Assembly (NCBI GenBank): GCA_028698695.1 | Contig: JAQVWB010000057.1 | Location: forward strand, 1-10,087 | Direction of reading: 5' to 3' | DNA: 10,087 nucleotides | Source: Syntrophomonadaceae bacterium | Lineage (GTDB): Bacteria; Bacillota; Syntrophomonadia; Syntrophomonadales; Syntrophomonadaceae | Part shown: piece after piece, positions 6,820 to 10,087 of the stretch | Layout: each line of letters opens with the position of its first letter | How positions within the stretch are numbered: the stretch's first letter is position 1 | Position numbers and translations under genes: made by a program | The notes under the pieces: generated by a model | Told to the model about the DNA's origin: nothing | The model's database searches: none | What the model saw: the letters and a program-made list of their open reading frames with translations, nothing else

Positions 6820-7887
6820 TTATTGTAAAAGCATCTTAACTATCGCCTTGCTAATTTCAGGTAATGGCACTACTAAATCTACCTGTCCGGTTTCAAAAGC
6901 AGCTTTGGGCATACCATAAACAATAGAGGTTGATTGATGTTCCGCAATGATTTTTCCGCCGCGTTGTTTCACTGCCAGCAAACCTTCACTCCCATCACGT
7001 CCCATGCCAGTCATAATTACACAGACCATATGTGACCAAAAATGTTGTGCTGCTGAATCAAACATGACATCTGCTGCCGGTCTCAGCCCTCCCCGCGGCT
7101 CTGATTTATTCAGACTTACCTGCAGTGTATTAGCGGTGGGAGTACATACAGTTAAATGAAAATCTCCCGGAGCTATATATGCACAACCAGGAACTATCGT
7201 CTCACCTTGCTCAGCTTCTTTTACCCGTATTTGTGACAGTGAATCCAATCTCTCCGCCAGTGAACGGGTAAAACCCGGGGGCATATGCTGAACAATTAAT
7301 ACCGCTGCATCCAAATTACCAGGTAATTCGGGTACTACCTGATGTAAAGCCTTAGGACCTCCAGTCGAAGTACCAATTAACACCAATTTATTTAATTGTC
7401 GACTGGTACTATATAGCTTAGTCGTCTTTACATCTGGTTTTGGTAAAGGCTTTACCTCCTTTATATTAAAATTCGTCAATTTTTTCTTTGTACCTGCTGC
7501 AATTTTGATTTTTCTGATAATATCGTCTCTTACGGATTCAATATCCAATGAAATATGACCGGATGGCTTGGTTATAAAATCAACTGCTCCCAGTTGTAAA
7601 GCTTTCACGGTTTGTTCGGTTCCGGATTTAGTCACACTGCTTAACATAATTACCGGCAGGGGATTAGTCTCCATGATTTTACCCAGAGCTGTTAATCCAT
7701 CCATATTAGGCATTTCAACATCCAATGTAATAACATCAGGTTTTAATTCGCGTATTTTATCAAGGGCATCAAGTCCATCCCGAGCTTTACCAACTGCCTC
7801 CAATTCTGGATCTTCATTAATAATATCCGCAATAACTTTACGCATAAATGCAGAATCATCTACTACCAGAACTCTGGTTTTGGACAT
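6820..7887 (-). CDS. cheB: Chemotaxis response regulator / protein-glutamate methylesterase CheB
   Basis: Removes methyl groups from, and can deamidate, glutamyl sites of chemoreceptors; activated by phosphoryl transfer from CheA. It is 355 aa from the chosen start, typical of CheB. The receiver domain spans residues 4-125, with acidic pair D10/D11, phosphoacceptor D56 in DVEMPNMDG and K107 in TKPSG. A basic linker (about 130-165) leads to the methylesterase domain (about 166-350), with the triad S174 in GTSTGGP, H201 in QHMPPGFT and D298 in TGMGRDG, all intact. The ATG at 7893 lies only 1 nt after AAGGAG, while the ATG at 7887 has 7 nt spacing, so the second was chosen; the first would add only M-P. 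The gap after the PilZ gene is 12 bp. No cheR is in the window, so the opposing methyltransferase must be encoded elsewhere. Confidence 0.97.
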   Translation of the reverse strand: MSKTRVLVVDDSAFMRKVIADIINEDPELEAVGKARDGLDALDKIRELKPDVITLDVEMPNMDGLTALGKIMETNPLPVIMLSSVTKSGTEQTVKALQLGAVDFITKPSGHISLDIESVRDDIIRKIKIAAGTKKKLTNFNIKEVKPLPKPDVKTTKLYSTSRQLNKLVLIGTSTGGPKALHQVVPELPGNLDAAVLIVQHMPPGFTRSLAERLDSLSQIRVKEAEQGETIVPGCAYIAPGDFHLTVCTPTANTLQVSLNKSEPRGGLRPAADVMFDSAAQHFWSHMVCVIMTGMGRDGSEGLLAVKQRGGKIIAEHQSTSIVYGMPKAAFETGQVDLVVPLPEISKAIVKMLLQ

Positions 7888-7894
7888 AGGCATT

Positions 7895-7901
7895 CTCCTT
7901 T
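7895..7901 (-). promoter_or_regulatory. Shine-Dalgarno of cheB, decides the start
   Basis: AAAGGAG overlaps the TAA stop of the PilZ gene and stands 7 nt before the ATG at 7887. The ATG at 7893 is only 1 nt away and is unlikely to be used. The stop/SD overlap suggests reinitiation after the PilZ gene. Confidence 0.75.
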
Positions 7902-8577
7902 ACTCTATAAGTCCCTTACGAATCCATTCCCTTTGTTTATCAAAAATAAATTTAAAGATTTGATCTCGCTGAGCTTCAGTAATATCTTCATATCCAACGG
8001 CAAGCTTAAATCTTTTTAACCGGTCAACTTCTTCAATGGATACTCTGATTACTTTTGCTGTACATCGTATTATCTCCTGATCTGTAAGTGTAATTTCCAA
8101 TTCCAGCCTATCACTCTGCTGCAGTTCATCTGCAGCAATAAACAGTAGTCCACCTGCACTTATATCTATGGTTTGTCCCTGCATTATCGGATTGGTCGCT
8201 TTCGTATCCAACAACTGATATTTAACCGGAAGATTGATTGGTAATCTTACATACTCACGTTTCTGTTGAACAGATATTATTTTAGAAGGTTTTTCCACAA
8301 TTAAAAGAGGGATCGGATTTGCTCGTCTGCTGACCACTCTTGTTTCAAACATATAATTAAATTGTTTTACCCTCAGGGTTACTTGAATAGGTTGACCCGG
8401 TCTAATAGTTAACAGGATACTGTTATGAATTGGAGCCGCCAGAGACATGTACTCAGTACCAATATCTTCAATCCGACTGGGATATCTTAATGCTCCCCTG
8501 TCATGATTATTTTCATCGATTAATTCTATCTCAATTAGTTGATTAGCTCTTAATTTGCTGGCATCCAAATATAACAT
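7900..8577 (-). CDS. PilZ-domain c-di-GMP-binding flagellar brake protein, YcgR/DgrA-like
   Basis: Protein of 225 aa with two parts. Residues about 10-95 form a beta-rich region like the YcgR N-terminal (PilZN) domain; residues about 105-215 form a PilZ domain. Both c-di-GMP-binding motifs are present: RxxxR as R107-E-Y-V-R111 and (D/N)xSxxG as D138-I-S140-A-G-G143. Proteins of this type (YcgR in Escherichia coli, YpfA/DgrA in Bacillus) slow or bias the motor when c-di-GMP is high, acting at the stator or switch complex. The gene lies between flhG and cheB, which are adjacent in Bacillus subtilis, so it belongs to the motility operon here. It starts 13 bp after the flhG stop. Start choice is uncertain: GAGGGG ends directly against the ATG at 8577, which is too close, whereas an in-frame TTG at 8568 has about 9 nt spacing. 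No signal peptide or membrane segment is seen. Confidence 0.88.
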   Translation of the reverse strand: MLYLDASKLRANQLIEIELIDENNHDRGALRYPSRIEDIGTEYMSLAAPIHNSILLTIRPGQPIQVTLRVKQFNYMFETRVVSRRANPIPLLIVEKPSKIISVQQKREYVRLPINLPVKYQLLDTKATNPIMQGQTIDISAGGLLFIAADELQQSDRLELEITLTDQEIIRCTAKVIRVSIEEVDRLKRFKLAVGYEDITEAQRDQIFKFIFDKQREWIRKGLIE

Positions 8578-8583
8578 CCCCTC
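8578..8583 (-). promoter_or_regulatory. Ribosome binding site of the PilZ gene, ambiguous start
   Basis: GAGGGG abuts the annotated ATG (8577-8575) with no spacer. The in-frame TTG at 8568-8566 lies about 9 nt downstream and would remove only three residues (M-L-Y). The sequence alone does not settle which start is used. Confidence 0.5.
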
Positions 8584-8590
8584 AACACTT

Positions 8591-9493
8591 TTAACGGCCG
8601 ATATTGACTATACGTTTAAAAAAGTTTCTTATCCCTTTGTTGGCAGGTTCATAACCGGGAGATTCTTCGCTTCTGCATTGCAATATTCTATCAGCAATAT
8701 TATCAATACCTCGCGCAGCTTTACTGCGAGGATACAGTTGTATAAATGGTTGTTGCTGTCTGATACCTTCACCTACCATTTCATCATTGGCAATATAGCC
8801 CATAGGCATAAGATTTATTTGTAAATACTTCTGACATACCAGTTTTAATTTTTCAGCAACCAGAATACCTTCAGAGTCGTCTACCACCCTATTTACTACG
8901 AGAAACACCCGACCGGAATATTGGTTGCGATCCAGGATTTTAATAACACCGTAAGCATCAGTTATAGATGTGGGTTCTGAAGTAGTTATAATAATCGCGT
9001 CATCTGCAGACATTAAAAAAGAAGTAACATTACTGGAAATACCGGCCCCGGTATCCAGTATCAAATAATCATATTCATTATCCAACTTACCCATATCAAC
9101 TAAAAGGCGTTTTAATTCCATCCCGGAGAGATTAGCTAACTCTTGAATGCCTGAACCCCCAGGAATAATCCTTAATCCCGACGGTCCGGTAATAGTAATT
9201 TCATCAATTGATTTATTACCCTGAACCAGGTTATAGAGATTATATTTAGGCAAAGCACCCAACATTATATCAAGATTAGCCATGCCTAAATCGACATCCA
9301 TTAACAAAACTCGTTTTCCTTTGGAGCTTAAACTCAGGGAAAGATTCAAAGCCAGCGTACTCTTACCCACTCCGCCCTTGCCGCTGCTAATTGCAATAAC
9401 CCGGGCTTTACGATTCTCATTGCGTAATTCCGTTTCTATCTGTTGGCGGACATTATAAGCCATTTCTCTTAATTTGTCAGCTTGATCCTTCAT
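8591..9493 (-). CDS. flhG: MinD-like ATPase FlhG (YlxH), regulator of flagellar number
   Basis: ParA/MinD-family ATPase of 300 aa, a normal length for FlhG. It restricts flagellar number and placement by stimulating FlhF GTPase activity and by interacting with C-ring parts. The N-terminus carries DQADKLR at residues 3-9, matching the DQAxxLR motif by which FlhG activates FlhF. A deviant Walker A, KGGVGKS, lies at 39-45, DVDLGMAN at 66-73 (switch I region), and LDTGAG at 146-151 is the Walker B/switch II segment. The last about 13 residues (IRNFFKRIVNI) form a plausible amphipathic membrane-targeting helix like that of MinD/FlhG. The ATG overlaps the flhF stop (ATGA), with AAGGATGAG upstream, so translation is probably coupled. 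MinD is excluded by the N-terminal motif and the flanking genes. Confidence 0.95.
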   Translation of the reverse strand: MKDQADKLREMAYNVRQQIETELRNENRKARVIAISSGKGGVGKSTLALNLSLSLSSKGKRVLLMDVDLGMANLDIMLGALPKYNLYNLVQGNKSIDEITITGPSGLRIIPGGSGIQELANLSGMELKRLLVDMGKLDNEYDYLILDTGAGISSNVTSFLMSADDAIIITTSEPTSITDAYGVIKILDRNQYSGRVFLVVNRVVDDSEGILVAEKLKLVCQKYLQINLMPMGYIANDEMVGEGIRQQQPFIQLYPRSKAARGIDNIADRILQCRSEESPGYEPANKGIRNFFKRIVNIGR

Positions 9494-10087
9494 AATATCT
9501 CATCCTTCCCCAAAAGCAACCTGGCCAGATTAAGGGCATCAGGTACTTCAATATCATCGGGTACACTCTGACCATTCGTAATATATGCTATGGGTTTTTT
9601 TATTTCGTAAAGTGCATTTAATATCTGCCCATAACTAAATGTCTCATCTATCTTTGTAAATATTACTTTGTCAATTCCTACTTGTTCAAATCGATTGTAT
9701 ATTGCGACTAATTCGTTGGTTTCCGTTGTAACGCTTAATACCAGTATTGTCTCATCAGGCCGGGCAATTTCTACATATTGTTTCAGTTCATCTAATTGCT
9801 CCTGATTATAAGGGCTTCTCCCGGCAGTATCAACAAAGACAATATCCATATCTTTATATTTAGCCAGAGCCTCCATAAATTCAACCGGTGAAAATACTAC
9901 GCTTATAGAAATATCAATAATTTCTGCAAAAGTTCTTAATTGGTCGGCTGCAGAAATGCGATATGTATCCAATGTTATCAGAGCCGCTTTTTTACCTTCC
10001 AACAAGGTCATATTCGCTGCTAATTTTGCAATCGTTGTAGTTTTACCCACTCCGGTGGGACCCACTAAGAAAACTAACGTAGCCCGC
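9490..10087 (-). CDS. flhF: Flagellar biosynthesis GTPase FlhF, C-terminal part (5' end outside window)
   Basis: SRP-family GTPase that directs where and how many flagella are built, working at the membrane with FlhG. The open frame runs through the right edge, so only the last 198 codons are visible; the N-terminal B domain and the start of the N domain are missing. The visible fragment is the GTPase (NG) core: P-loop GPTGVGKTTT at fragment residues 9-18, the SRP-type DTYR followed by AADQLR at 40-50, DTAGR at 86-90 (G3), TKIDE at 144-148 (G4) and a TNGQ-VPDDI closing loop near 170-178. The P-loop is preceded in frame by hydrophobic residues (TLVFLV), as expected of FlhF, so the GTG at 10065 is an internal valine and not a start. 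FtsY and Ffh share this fold, but the TNGQxVPDDI ending and the adjacent flhG favour FlhF. The TGA stop overlaps the flhG start by 4 nt (ATGA). Confidence 0.95.
   Translation of the reverse strand, partial: RATLVFLVGPTGVGKTTTIAKLAANMTLLEGKKAALITLDTYRISAADQLRTFAEIIDISISVVFSPVEFMEALAKYKDMDIVFVDTAGRSPYNQEQLDELKQYVEIARPDETILVLSVTTETNELVAIYNRFEQVGIDKVIFTKIDETFSYGQILNALYEIKKPIAYITNGQSVPDDIEVPDALNLARLLLGKDEIL

Larger units (their letters stand above)
73..10087 (-). other. Single fla-che transcription unit (distal part)
   Basis: Twelve genes lie on one strand with no gap above about 40 bp. Overlaps are flhF/flhG (4 nt), cheC/cheD (1 nt) and cheD/sigD (1 nt). SD sites are built over or directly against the stop codon at PilZ/cheB, cheA/cheW, fapA/104-aa gene and 104-aa gene/SwrB-like gene. 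No promoter-like spacing or terminator lies inside. The operon's start and its basal-body genes would be upstream of the right edge. Confidence 0.85.

Noticed and set aside
8555..8824. Plus-strand open frame of 89 codons spanning the flhG/PilZ junction
   Set aside because: It lies opposite the conserved C-terminal part of flhG and the PilZ start, with no ribosome site and no recognisable domain.
10063..10065. GTG as a possible start of flhF
   Set aside because: It falls inside the strand leading to the P-loop, and the frame stays open to the window edge with FlhF-like residues. It is an internal valine.
1..10087. CRISPR array, tRNA/rRNA genes, prophage or insertion sequence
   Set aside because: No spaced repeats, RNA-like structures, transposase or phage genes were seen; nearly every base belongs to intact motility genes.

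Overview
The window is one uninterrupted minus-strand run of flagellar and chemotaxis genes from a motile bacterium of the Firmicutes, most likely in the Clostridia. Three things point there: the gene order flhF-flhG-[PilZ]-cheB-cheA-cheW-cheC-cheD-sigD, which matches the distal part of the Bacillus/Clostridia fla-che operon; the presence of both CheC and CheD; and strong AAGGAGG-type ribosome binding sites. The DNA is moderately AT-rich by eye. No species can be named from the sequence alone. FapA (DUF342), a small charged protein and a SwrB-like protein after sigD fit Peptococcaceae or Syntrophomonas-type Clostridia, but that placement is an inference.

Layout, in transcription order from the right edge to the left. 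The 3' part of flhF (cut by the window edge) and flhG encode the SRP-type GTPase and MinD-like ATPase pair that sets flagellar number and position. A YcgR-like PilZ protein follows; it would link c-di-GMP to motor behaviour. Next come cheB, cheA, cheW, cheC and cheD: the methylesterase, the histidine kinase, the coupling protein, the CheY-P phosphatase and the receptor deamidase that partners with CheC. Then comes sigD (fliA/whiG type), the sigma factor for late flagellar and chemotaxis genes. Last are fapA, a 104-aa charged protein of unknown function, and a 183-aa membrane-anchored coiled-coil protein that matches SwrB/YlxL of Bacillus in position and architecture.

Genes overlap by up to 4 nt or are separated by about 8-16 nt, and several Shine-Dalgarno sites are built over the preceding stop codon. 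This implies one polycistronic message with coupled translation. No promoter or terminator was recognised; the operon begins upstream of the right edge. The last 72 bases hold no gene, but carry a GTCCC-rich stretch that may be one arm of a dispersed repeat.

All complete genes look intact, with their catalytic residues present. This is a core motility locus, not an accessory or mobile region, and I found no clear undescribed system. The parts most worth a second look are the two poorly characterised genes at the operon's 3' end, the PilZ gene inside the chemotaxis cluster, and the possible repeat at the left edge.
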